Below are positions 26,901 through 35,188 of a DNA stretch of 64,000 bases, piece by piece. The position numbers and the translations under genes were made by a program. Origin of the DNA: Saprospiraceae bacterium (GTDB lineage: Bacteria > Bacteroidota > Bacteroidia > Chitinophagales > Saprospiraceae); assembly GCA_016715105.1 (NCBI GenBank), contig JADKBO010000020.1:15110-79109 (forward strand), in the 5' to 3' direction. Each line of letters starts with the position of its first letter. Position 1 is the stretch's first letter. The notes below the pieces were generated by a model. It was not told where the DNA came from. It made no database searches and saw only the letters and a list, made by a program, of their open reading frames with translations.

Positions 26901-27194
26901 AAAATTGATAGCATTATTATTTCTTACTTCGGTAAAATGGACGAAAAGGGATATTTGTCCCATAAAGAATTGACGTCTAACAAAGTAAATAATGCGCTCA
27001 GCTACTACGATAATAGATTTGAAGAGCCAGGTCAAAATGGAAAATGGGCTGAGCAAGTTTCTACAAAGGAAGTTGAGCAAATCATCAAAAGCATTAATAA
27101 CTTCTTTACGACGCACTGGGTATCTTATCAAGAGCGGGTAAAAAAATTGAATACTACTATTTTTAAAGAACGCGAACCACTAAAAATTGAATAA
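23937..27194 (+). CDS. large secreted BNR/propeller-repeat protein
   Basis: About 1085 residues; the ATG at 23937 is preferred over the TTG at 23928. The signal peptide ends near FAQAQ. Residues 35-700 form beta-propeller blades with many BNR/sortilin-type motifs: WRSEDGGTSWKPV, YKSLDGGTTWKKM, FRTMDGGKTWDKI, YLTEDGGDNWKKI, YKSEDGGKKWKLV and TRDGGKTWKN. A Lys-rich stretch (about 790-830) and a helical C-terminal part follow. These proteins are commonly labelled sialidase- or glycosidase-like, but no sialidase active-site set was seen. No T9SS tail is apparent. The function is unknown. Confidence 0.87.
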   Translation: MLMSRIVWCLLFIQSSFVIFAQAQESKLDPLEKISFRSIGPAGMSGRITAVDVDLSNTNRIFAGAASGGVWRSEDGGTSWKPVFDEQNNLSIGAIKINQKNPAEVWAGTGEGNPRNSLNTGNGIYKSLDGGTTWKKMGLENTKTIHRIIVHRDNPNIVFAASLGSPWAPNPERGVFRTMDGGKTWDKILYVNDSTGAADMVVDPNNPNKILVAMWEHGRKPWTFNSGGKGSAIYLTEDGGDNWKKITSSEGLPSGNLGRIGLAIAASRPNIVYALVEAATNGLYKSEDGGKKWKLVSTRNIGNRPFYYSEIYVDPTNENRIYNLYSYVSLSEDGGNSFKTIADYGNNVHPDHHAYWIHPTDPDFMIDGNDGGLYITRDRGVNWTFASNIPVGQFYHVNVDSDFPYNVYGGMQDNGSWVGPSSILKSGGIRNYDFLELYFGDGFDVVPDQLNPRYGYAMSQGGNLSYYDRLTGNNKFIQPYDSIQLRFNWNAGLAADPFRANGIYYGSQFLHYSNDNGESWIKKSPDLTSNDPLKQKQSESGGLTIDDTDAENHTTIIAIAPSPVDSNVIWVGTDDGNLQITRDGGKTWKNSISSIKSAPANAWIPFIEVSKYVAGEAFVVVNNYRQNDYKPYAYHTSDFGQTWRRIADESQIDGFVLCVVQHPRTPNLLFMGTDAGLYVSYNKGTAWELLKKGFPQVQVSDLKIQERENDLIIATFGRALWVLDDLAPFEAKAKDAKFYEKPFAVLPPQDAYLVTNRSVDGIRFIGQSEFVGQNKYWRTANFNVWKSKPVTAPKTEVKKEKPKEKDKKGNKLVETVIDTVSMKRDTLSKDSTKKENILKVVIINAEGDTVRNFSKKILDGMNKVAWGLESNGIKLPERRRQSSDEEKDPPSGPDVLPGKYAVYFKYNEYVDSTMVDVKMDPRQKVSIRAIKSKDTAYRAFAQKLNNLNTGFQQLNEARESIRIVEALLTHQPDSIKKEVNLLSSKMQSKIDSIIISYFGKMDEKGYLSHKELTSNKVNNALSYYDNRFEEPGQNGKWAEQVSTKEVEQIIKSINNFFTTHWVSYQERVKKLNTTIFKEREPLKIE

Positions 27195-27306
27195 TTAATA
27201 CCATTTTTGGTTTAGAAAGCACCGACATCCAACAAAAGGATATCTGGAACGCTTTTACAGGGACCACGCATGTTTGAAAAATGTTCAACCAATATAAAAA
27301 CCTTTT

Positions 27307-29988
27307 ATGGTCATCAATTTTAGAATCAATTATGTAACCGCATTTGGAGAACACATAAGGATAAAATTTACGAGTGATAGTTCATTTGAGTCTGACTTTC
27401 ATTATTTAGAATTCATCACTTATGATGGCGAAAACTGGATAGGGCAACTGTTGTATGAAGATGTGAAACCCATTTATTACAAGTATGAAGTGCTCAAAAA
27501 CAGGGTAATTTATGAAGAAGGATTACGACCTCGATTGATAGATGCAGCCTTGGATTTGGAATTAAAATCCTTGCATATCAGAGATTATTGGAAAGCGCCT
27601 GACAGTGAAAAGAATCTCTTTTATTCATCCGCATTTACGGACATTTTGTTTGCTCGTAAGACCAAAAAAGCATTTTCGACAAACTCAAGTGGCAGATTCT
27701 ACTTGGAATTTAATCTTGCAGCACCAGATATCCCCCAAAATGCAGTAGTTGGCGTAGTTGGCAATCAGTCTTATTTAGGTAATTGGTCAAAACCGTTGAT
27801 CCTTAGCGATGCAAGGTTTCCAATTTGGCACGGAGCCACACACAGCGATGAATCATATGTAGCTTTAGAATACAAATATGTCTTATTGGATGTTTATACC
27901 AAAGAAATCATTTATTGGGAAACAGGTCCTAACAGAGCAATCTATCACCAATTTCCAGATGAGAGTGGTTATGGCATCATTTTGAATGATGAATTTTTCA
28001 AATTTGCAGGACCATGGTGGCGTGGAAGTGGTATGGCATTCCCAGTATTTGCTTTGCGATCAAAAGAGAGTTTTGGGATTGGAGAATTTTCAGATTTAAC
28101 CAAAGCCATCGATCTAGTCAGTAATTGTGGAATGAACATGGTACAAATTTTACCAGTAAATGACACCATTGCCAATAAGACCTGGATGGATAGTTATCCC
28201 TATGCTGCCATCTCAGTTTTTGCATTGAATCCGATGTATATTCATATACCTGGGGTTGGTAAATTAAAGAAAAAGGATCAATCCCTTTATAATATCTACA
28301 AATCACAACTTCAGGAATTGGACAAAATCGATTTTGAAAAAGTCCTCACCTTTAAGTTGGAGTTTTTAAACATTTTATTCAAACAAGAAGGTCAAAAATG
28401 TCTCGAATCAGAAGATTTTCAGGTGTATTTTGATGCCAATAAATGGTGGCTAAAAGATTATGGAAGTTTTTGTGCACTGAGAGATCATTTTCAAACACCA
28501 GATTTTAATCAATGGCAAACTTTTTCGGAATACAATGCTGAAATAATCTCGGAAATGTGGGAAGAAACTTCCACCTGGTACGAGCAAGTGAGTTTTTATG
28601 CGTTTATTCAGTACCATCTCGACAAACAATTGTTGTCTGCAAAAAATTATGGAAGGACCAAAGGTGTTGTGCTCAAAGGTGATTTGCCAATAGGCATATA
28701 CAGGTATAGTTGTGATGCATGGACCAATCCACAGCTCTATCACATGGACCAACAAGCTGGTGCTCCGCCCGATGATTATGCAGTGAATGGACAAAATTGG
28801 GGCTTTCCAACTTATAATTGGAAAGAAATGAGCCTTGATAATTATGATTGGTGGCAAAAACGCATGCATAAACTTGCCGAACATTTTGATGCACTGCGCA
28901 TTGACCATATTTTGGGCTTTTTCCGTATTTGGTCTATACCCATTGATGAAGTTTCTGGAACATTGGGCAAATTTTACCCAAGACTTCCTTATTCAATTGG
29001 CGAATTGGCGGCTTTTGGATTGAAAGGGGACATCAATCGTTACTCAAAACCTTACATTAGGAAATATTATCTGCCTTATTTGTTTGGTGCACATACGCCT
29101 TTTATCATCGATTACTTTCTCGATGAAGTATTTCACGAAGCATATTTGCTCAAACCTCAATATGCTACCCAAACTGCGATAGTAAAGGCTTTTGAGTCAC
29201 CAGAATTGGTAGAATATCAAGACTTAGCCAATAGCGTTTGTTATTTACTTTCAGAGGTTTTATTTATTGAGGAAGAGACTGCTGAAGGCATAAAGTATAA
29301 CCCTAGAATTACGCTGCATACTACTTACTCTTATCGAAATCTCGATGAAATGACCAGGAGGTCTATCGATCGATTGTACATTGACTATTTTTATTCCAGG
29401 CATTCACAGTTTTGGAAGAGCCAAGCATTAGCAAAATTGCCCGTTTTGTTGAAGGCAACCAACATGTTGATTTGTGGTGAGGACTTGGGAATGATACCTG
29501 AAACAGTGCCAGAAGTGATGGATGATCTCCGTATTTTGACATTGGAAATTCAACGAATGCCCAAACAGAATGCTTTATTTGGCAACTGTGCTCATTATCC
29601 ATATGAGTCAGTTTGTTCACCTTCATGCCATGACATGTCCACCATCAGAGGCTGGTGGGAAGCCAATGTCTCTACGGCACAAGCCTATTATAATATGGTG
29701 ATGGGCAAGGAAGGCCAAGCACCTAGATTGTGTACTGCGGATATTGTGCAAGCCATCAATAAGCAACACTTAGATGCACCATCAATGTTGGCCATTTTCC
29801 CTATTCAAGATTTACTAGGTATGGAAGATAGACTCAAAAAAGAAGACCCTTTTTCAGAGCAGATCAATGAGCCAAGTAATCCCAAACATTATTGGAGATA
29901 CAGACTGCATGTAGAATTAGAAACTTTGATTGATGATGTCGAGTTTTGTAATAAAGTAAAAACCATGGTCAAAGAGAGCGGTCGCTAA
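27307..29988 (+). CDS. malQ: 4-alpha-glucanotransferase with N-terminal starch-binding domains
   Basis: An 893-residue GH77 enzyme. Residues 1-100 and 135-240 look like two CBM20 starch-binding domains (WIGQLLYEDVKPIYYKYEV; VVGNQSYLGNWSKPLIL). The GH77 barrel follows, with the nucleophile region DALRIDHILGFFRIW, the acid/base region LICGEDLGMIPETVPEVM and the later SPSCHDMSTIRGWW. The length and double CBM20 front match the plant DPE2-like subgroup, which moves glucose between maltose and glycogen-type acceptors. It acts in the cytoplasm on maltodextrin or glycogen. It appears to be a single-gene unit. Confidence 0.93.
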   Translation: MVINFRINYVTAFGEHIRIKFTSDSSFESDFHYLEFITYDGENWIGQLLYEDVKPIYYKYEVLKNRVIYEEGLRPRLIDAALDLELKSLHIRDYWKAPDSEKNLFYSSAFTDILFARKTKKAFSTNSSGRFYLEFNLAAPDIPQNAVVGVVGNQSYLGNWSKPLILSDARFPIWHGATHSDESYVALEYKYVLLDVYTKEIIYWETGPNRAIYHQFPDESGYGIILNDEFFKFAGPWWRGSGMAFPVFALRSKESFGIGEFSDLTKAIDLVSNCGMNMVQILPVNDTIANKTWMDSYPYAAISVFALNPMYIHIPGVGKLKKKDQSLYNIYKSQLQELDKIDFEKVLTFKLEFLNILFKQEGQKCLESEDFQVYFDANKWWLKDYGSFCALRDHFQTPDFNQWQTFSEYNAEIISEMWEETSTWYEQVSFYAFIQYHLDKQLLSAKNYGRTKGVVLKGDLPIGIYRYSCDAWTNPQLYHMDQQAGAPPDDYAVNGQNWGFPTYNWKEMSLDNYDWWQKRMHKLAEHFDALRIDHILGFFRIWSIPIDEVSGTLGKFYPRLPYSIGELAAFGLKGDINRYSKPYIRKYYLPYLFGAHTPFIIDYFLDEVFHEAYLLKPQYATQTAIVKAFESPELVEYQDLANSVCYLLSEVLFIEEETAEGIKYNPRITLHTTYSYRNLDEMTRRSIDRLYIDYFYSRHSQFWKSQALAKLPVLLKATNMLICGEDLGMIPETVPEVMDDLRILTLEIQRMPKQNALFGNCAHYPYESVCSPSCHDMSTIRGWWEANVSTAQAYYNMVMGKEGQAPRLCTADIVQAINKQHLDAPSMLAIFPIQDLLGMEDRLKKEDPFSEQINEPSNPKHYWRYRLHVELETLIDDVEFCNKVKTMVKESGR

Positions 29989-30000
29989 AGTTTTTATCGG

Positions 30001-30185
30001 AAACCGGAAACCGGAAACGGGAGACAGGAGGTCGGAAATCGGAAATCGGAGGTCGGAGGAATTCCAATTGAACTCCAATTGAACTCCATTGAACTCTCAT
30101 TGAATTCCCATTGCCCATTGCGTACCTACACTGTGTAGGTACATTGCGCCTTGGCATTGCGTCCGTAGGACATTGACTTCCATTT
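30001..30185. repeat. compound intergenic repeat tract
   Basis: Three repeat types follow one another. 30001-30060 is a run of degenerate GGAAATCGGA-like units. 30061-30110 has about five copies of a CAATTGAACTC-like unit. 30110-30180 has repeated CATTGCG words with a perfect palindrome, GTACCTACAC-T-GTGTAGGTAC (30122-30142), and a second short one, GTCCGTAGGAC. The first type recurs in reverse near 52.3-52.5 kb. No gene is visible. Confidence 0.6.
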
Positions 30186-30266
30186 AAAGCAATGGTATTT
30201 AAACAAAAATGTTATTTTCGCCACTCAAAAGAAGCATTGGACACCAGCTTCAGAAAAAAAAGGAAT

Positions 30267-31214
30267 ATGAAAAAAGTATTAGTAACGGGAGCAGCAGGTT
30301 TTATTGGTTCTCATCTATGTGATAAATTTCTTGCTGAAGGTTACCACGTAATAGGAATGGACAATCTCATAACTGGTAATATGGATAATATTGCCCACCT
30401 TTTTCCCCTCGACAATTTTGAATTTTACCATCACGACGTCAGTAAATTCGTGCATGTGCCCGGAAATCTTGACTATATTTTACATTTTGCATCACCAGCT
30501 AGTCCCATTGATTATCTCAAAATGCCTATTCAGACTTTGAAAGTAGGCTCTTTGGGAACTCACAATTTGTTGGGGTTGGCAAAATCCAAAAAGGCGAGAA
30601 TCCTTATAGCCTCAACTTCTGAAGTGTATGGCGATCCACTAGAGCATCCTCAAACAGAAGAATATTGGGGAAATGTAAATCCCATTGGACCAAGAGGTGT
30701 ATATGATGAAGCCAAAAGATTTCAAGAAGCCATCACCATGGCCTACCATACTTACCACGGTTTAGAAACCAGAATTGTTAGGATTTTCAATACTTATGGC
30801 CCTAGAATGAGGGTTGAAGATGGCCGTGTTTTACCAGCTTTTTTCTCTCAAGCAATCAGAGGTGAAGGTCTTACTGTTTTTGGTGAAGGTGATCAAACTA
30901 GGTCTTTCTGTTATGTCGATGACCTAGTTGACGGTATTTACAAACTGTTATTGAGTGATTATGCCATGCCAGTCAATATTGGCAACCCATCCGAGATTAC
31001 CATCATGCAATTTGCAAAGGAAATATTGGCTTTGGTCAATAATCCAAAAGCGCACATCATTTATAAGGACTTGCCTGTTGATGATCCAAAACAAAGGCAA
31101 CCAGACATTACCAAAGCTAGAAATATTCTAGGCTGGGAACCAAAATTCAATAGGGAAGAAGGCCTTAAACTTACCTATGAATATTTCAAAACGGTGGTTC
31201 AAGCGGTGGATTAA
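30267..31214 (+). CDS. UDP-glucuronate decarboxylase (UDP-xylose synthase type)
   Basis: A 315-residue extended SDR enzyme, read from an ATG preceded by AAAGGAAT; the upstream extension to 30192 is unlikely. It has the NAD-binding GAAGFIGSHL (about 8-17), the catalytic serine/threonine region ASTSEVYGDP, and YDEAKR in the YxxxK position (about 147-152). Also present are GPRMRVEDGRVLPAFFSQA and GDQTRSFCYVDDLVDG, which closely follow the UXS family. The reaction converts UDP-glucuronate to UDP-xylose for surface polysaccharides, which fits the glycosyltransferases in the next 12 kb. Confidence 0.92.
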   Translation: MKKVLVTGAAGFIGSHLCDKFLAEGYHVIGMDNLITGNMDNIAHLFPLDNFEFYHHDVSKFVHVPGNLDYILHFASPASPIDYLKMPIQTLKVGSLGTHNLLGLAKSKKARILIASTSEVYGDPLEHPQTEEYWGNVNPIGPRGVYDEAKRFQEAITMAYHTYHGLETRIVRIFNTYGPRMRVEDGRVLPAFFSQAIRGEGLTVFGEGDQTRSFCYVDDLVDGIYKLLLSDYAMPVNIGNPSEITIMQFAKEILALVNNPKAHIIYKDLPVDDPKQRQPDITKARNILGWEPKFNREEGLKLTYEYFKTVVQAVD

Positions 31215-31577
31215 GGGAACTAAGTTAAAGTTCATAAAGTAAAAAGTGGATTAAGCGCTTTGTTTAGTTTATGCAAACTCCATTGCAATTTGCTTAACTG
31301 CATTAACTATTCATTGAAAACTGATCACTGTCCGTTGATAGCCACGAATTCACGAATTGTTTGCAAATCTCACCGCTCAGCAAATTGATTTGATAACGCA
31401 GTGTCCCGCTAGGGACAATATCTTGGTACATAAAAAAAGGAAAGAATCATTAGTGCCGTAGGTACGACCTATTTAAAGTATGGAGGAACTAGGCTGTTTC
31501 AATTCTACAAAAACTGACTGCTGAAAACTAAAACCTTAGACTTCATTTTGAATGACTAAACAAATAAACAAAACTAG
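31215..31577. other. intergenic region with short repeat words
   Basis: About 360 bases between convergent genes. It contains GTCCCGCTAGGGACAATATCTTGGTAC (31402-31428) and GTGCCGTAGGTACGACCT (31453-31470), each with a small inverted repeat. The GTAGGTAC word is shared with the palindrome at 30122-30142. They look like copies of a dispersed intergenic repeat. No open frame is convincing. Confidence 0.45.
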
Positions 31578-32652
31578 TTACCCCTTCTCCTTATTCTCTG
31601 AAAATTGAATAAAATCGGCAATAACCGATTCCTGCTTGCTATACTTTGCAAAGGCAAATCTCAATAAACGAGGATGTTTTTGATAATATTGAAAATGGCT
31701 ATTCTATAATCAAAGGTCATTTTTTTGGCAACATCGGGATGATGAATTTTTAATTTTTCTTGAAATTCGGGAAGTTGCACCTTATTCCAAAGACTGATTT
31801 TGACGTAATTTTTAACAAAATATCGGTATAACATTTTATCCTTCCAATCATTCAGAAGTTTGGAATTTATTTCCCGCGCTCCAATGCTAATTTATAAGGC
31901 TCTGTGATATACTCGGTATTGGCTAAAATGGACTGGATGTTGATGTCTTTTGATACATTCTGGTAGTGACGTCCATAAAATCCGGAAACTTCTTTTATAA
32001 ATCCTACCTTTTGACCCAAAATCAATCGATACAAACTTTCCCAGTCCTCACTGATGGTTTTTGATCTATAAAAATCCAATGCCATTGCTGTTGATCTATT
32101 GTATACACTTGTTACGTGAGGAATGACCACTCCTTGAGGAAGTTTCATAAACAACCAATTTCCATCCATCATTGGTGGCAAGTTTTCTATAATGGCGTCA
32201 CCTACTTTTTCATTGGTAAATTCCAAAAATACATTGGTATGGCCAAAAACCAAAACGACATCCTTGGAAGAATGAAATCGCTCTACAACCTTTGTAAAAA
32301 AATCAGGTTTCGCAAAAAAATCATCGGCATTCAAAATGGTTGCTAATGCTCCGGTCGCTTCCTTATATAAAAGATTGACATAATTGCCTCTCCGTCCCAG
32401 GTTTTGGGGATTGCGTACTAGCCTAATGCGCTTGTCTGAGTAATTTTTCAATACTTCAGATAAATCGCCCTCCAAGGAAAAATCGTCGCCAATAATGATC
32501 TCCAAGTTTGGATAGTCCTGCTCTAAAACAGATTTTAATGCCCGTTCGATAGAATCTATTTGGTTGTAATAGGTTATCAAGACACTAATCAATGGTTGAG
32601 TGGGTATTATTTCCAAACTTATGTTTAAATTTACAGGAACAACAATGCTCAA
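31578..32652 (-). CDS. GT2 family glycosyltransferase (two frame breaks near the end)
   Basis: A family 2 transferase with PLISVLITYYNQIDSIERAL at its start, LEIIIGDDFSLEGD, ILNADDFF in the DxD position and SEDWESLYRLILG. No ATG is available near the start; the frame opens at a TTG at 32652, divergent from the phosphodiesterase gene. The frame stops at 31867, but one added G near 31875 continues it as EINSKLLNDWKDKMLYRYF, and one added T near 31690 continues as QYYQKHPRLLRFAFAKYS to a stop at 31578. The joined product is about 357 residues. The acceptor is unknown. Confidence 0.75.
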
Positions 32653-32657
32653 ATATA

Positions 32658-34196
32658 ATGATTATTGCACTGGGATTGGAGGCAGCTGAGCCTTCCTTAA
32701 TAAAAAAATATTGTGCTGAAGGACATTTGCCCACTTTCAAAAAACTATTAGAGGACGGGTCATTCAGTGAGGCATTATCACCTTCTAGTATTTCTAGTGG
32801 TAGTACCTGGGCTTCTGTGAATACAGGAGTGAATCCTGCAAAACATGGCATAGGCTTCTATCACAGACAACTCAAAAGTGGCACTTATGACATCGTCAAG
32901 AAATACGCGGATGATATAAAAGCTGACCCATTTTGGAAAGGCCTTGTTGGTAAAGGCAAAAAAATGGCCATTCTGGACGCACCAGAAATTTATCCAATTC
33001 CTGATTTTGATGGCATCATCATAGCTGGATGGGGTGGGGAAGCACTCAATTTTAAAAGATCCTCTTGGCCACCTACTTTATTGGACGATGTGATCCAAAG
33101 ATTTGGAGACCATCCGCTGACAGGCTGGTATCAACGTGTGCCCAATGACGTAACATCGTGGAAAGAACTTCTTGGCAAATTGGAAACCGGGATGAAACAA
33201 CGCATTCAAATGTATTCCAGTTTGTTGATGGAGCAAGAATGGGATTTGTTTTACGCAACCGTTGCAGAAACACATTGGGTTGGCCATTTTTTCTGGCACT
33301 GGATCGAAGAAAAACATCCCAACCATCGAGCAGAAATGGCCAAGGAATTTGAAGATAGCATTTTGAAAATATATCAATTGTCTGATGATCTTTTAGCTAA
33401 GCTCATGGAACTCAGGCCTGATGCCGAAGTCATCATCTTTTCAAATACAGGTATGGGGCCAAATTTCAGTGGACGACACTTGGTTCCTCAAATTTTGGAA
33501 CAACTGGGCCTAAGTCCAAAATCAAACTCAGGATTGTTTCCCCAAAAGAAGTGGGGACATCACAGCGTAAAAAAAGTAGAAGATTTGGTAGGTGCTAAAA
33601 ATATAGAATTTGTTAAAAAAATATTTCCTGAGCGTTTGTGGGATAAATGGACTCGAAAATTTTTGACCTCTGGAAATAATTGGAAAAATAGCAAAGTATT
33701 TGAAGTTCCTGCCGATTATACATCTTGTTTGAGAATAAATCTCATCGGACGTGAACCCGAAGGAAAAGTAAATGATGGAGCAGAATATGATGCCTTGTGC
33801 CAATTGCTCACTGATACTTTTTTGGAATTGATCAATCCTGAGACAGGGGAAAAGGCTGTAACCAAAGTAATTAAAATCAGAGACTTGTTTAAAGGTAACT
33901 TGGTCAATGATTTGCCAGATTTGGCCATTGTATGGAAAGGTGATTCTCCCATAAATGCCTTATTTTCTGATAAAATTAAAAAAGTAGCAGGTGATTTGGG
34001 TGATAAAAGAAGTGGTGCACATCTTCCTTATGGTTTTGTCGCAATCGCCAACACAGAACTCAAACCTTTTCCTGATCGCGAATTTATCATAGAGGACATC
34101 GCTCCTACCATTATGAATATGTTGGGCGAATTACCTCATCCCAACATGGATGGTAAAGTCATCCATCGTGAACCTTTGCCTGTTTTGATAGCTTGA
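32658..34196 (+). CDS. alkaline-phosphatase-superfamily phosphodiesterase
   Basis: A 512-residue protein of the type I phosphodiesterase/nucleotide pyrophosphatase group, read from the ATG at 32658. Metal and catalytic regions are visible: SSGSTWASVNTGVNPAKHGI (about 46-65, with the nucleophile Ser/Thr), ETHWVGHFFWHWIEE (about 205) and FSNTGMGPNFSG. The end is an RSGAHLPYGFVAIAN block and EDIAPTIMNMLGELPHPNMDG, as in family members with a closing metal site. No signal peptide is seen. It is followed after four bases by an aldo/keto reductase, so the two form an operon. The substrate may be a sugar-nucleotide or a lipid-linked phosphodiester. Confidence 0.82.
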   Translation: MIIALGLEAAEPSLIKKYCAEGHLPTFKKLLEDGSFSEALSPSSISSGSTWASVNTGVNPAKHGIGFYHRQLKSGTYDIVKKYADDIKADPFWKGLVGKGKKMAILDAPEIYPIPDFDGIIIAGWGGEALNFKRSSWPPTLLDDVIQRFGDHPLTGWYQRVPNDVTSWKELLGKLETGMKQRIQMYSSLLMEQEWDLFYATVAETHWVGHFFWHWIEEKHPNHRAEMAKEFEDSILKIYQLSDDLLAKLMELRPDAEVIIFSNTGMGPNFSGRHLVPQILEQLGLSPKSNSGLFPQKKWGHHSVKKVEDLVGAKNIEFVKKIFPERLWDKWTRKFLTSGNNWKNSKVFEVPADYTSCLRINLIGREPEGKVNDGAEYDALCQLLTDTFLELINPETGEKAVTKVIKIRDLFKGNLVNDLPDLAIVWKGDSPINALFSDKIKKVAGDLGDKRSGAHLPYGFVAIANTELKPFPDREFIIEDIAPTIMNMLGELPHPNMDGKVIHREPLPVLIA

Positions 34197-34200
34197 CCCA

Positions 34201-35109
34201 ATGAAGTACAATCAGCTTGGGCAAACCGATATGATGGTTTCAAAAATGGGAATTGGTTGTTCAAAACTAGGGGCCTCTTTTTTGTATGACAATACCCATA
34301 AGGTGGATGAACTTTTGCAAACTGCCATTGAAGGTGGGGTCAATTTTTTTGACCTGGCTAATATTTATGCTTACGGCCAAACTGAAGCCCTGGTAGGAAA
34401 AATATTGCAATCAAGGAGAAAAGACATCTATTATGCGACAAAGGCGGGAAAAATCCCAAGTCAGCTCGCATCTTTAGCTAGATATGTGATGCCCATCGCA
34501 CCCATTATCAGACCTTTTTTGAGTGCCAAGGCAGTAAAAATAAAGAAGGAGGCAAAAAGGAAGCAAAATTTTCAACCTGTCTATTTGGAAAATGAACTAA
34601 AGGGCAGTTTAAGAAGGCTACGAACAGACTACATCGATCTTTTCCAATTGCACAGTCCTTTTTTGGACGATCTGGCAACTCCAGGTTTATTTGAATGGTT
34701 GCAAACACAAAAAAAAATCGGCAGATGTAGGGCTATTGGCATTTCAGTAAATACAATTGAAGAAGCAGTTTGGATCATCAAAAATGAACAGGTAGATTGT
34801 CTACAAATTCCTTATAATGCATTGCAAAATGAAGCAGAACAAAGCCTTTTTCCTTTGATTCTTCAAAATCAAGTGGGGATATTGGCAAGAGTCCCTTTTG
34901 CACAAGGAATGCTCACAACAAAACATGGATCCCAAAAGGAAACGCTGGATGAAAAACTCCAAATGCACCTAAACATCGCACTAGAACAAAAAATCACTTT
35001 GGAAGAATATGCATTACGATACAGTGCAAAACCTGCTCAAGTCCAAGTGGTACTCCCTGGTACCAGTTCTGTTCAACATCTAAAAAGAAATTTACTTGCG
35101 TTTAGTTAA
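34201..35109 (+). CDS. aldo/keto reductase
   Basis: A 302-residue AKR barrel. Catalytic residues can be placed: Asp in FFDLANIYAYG, Tyr four residues on, Lys in YYATKAGK and His in LFQLHSPF. The cofactor part is GISVNTIEEAVW, CLQIPYNALQNEAE, and the end QVVLPGTSSVQHL. It probably uses NADPH to reduce a sugar-derived or other carbonyl. A stretch between about 95 and 125 is longer and basic (AKAVKIKKEAKRKQ). It starts four bases after the phosphodiesterase stop. The substrate is unknown. Confidence 0.9.
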   Translation: MKYNQLGQTDMMVSKMGIGCSKLGASFLYDNTHKVDELLQTAIEGGVNFFDLANIYAYGQTEALVGKILQSRRKDIYYATKAGKIPSQLASLARYVMPIAPIIRPFLSAKAVKIKKEAKRKQNFQPVYLENELKGSLRRLRTDYIDLFQLHSPFLDDLATPGLFEWLQTQKKIGRCRAIGISVNTIEEAVWIIKNEQVDCLQIPYNALQNEAEQSLFPLILQNQVGILARVPFAQGMLTTKHGSQKETLDEKLQMHLNIALEQKITLEEYALRYSAKPAQVQVVLPGTSSVQHLKRNLLAFS

Positions 35110-35188
35110 AAAAGGGACAAAGGCAAAGTATATGTTAGGATAATTTTCATCTTTGGTTTATAATAGATTATAAATTTGTATTATTTGT

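Noticed and set aside
28450..28908. Minus-strand 152-codon frame inside the GH77 gene
   Set aside because: The plus strand carries conserved GH77 sequence throughout; this is a shadow frame.
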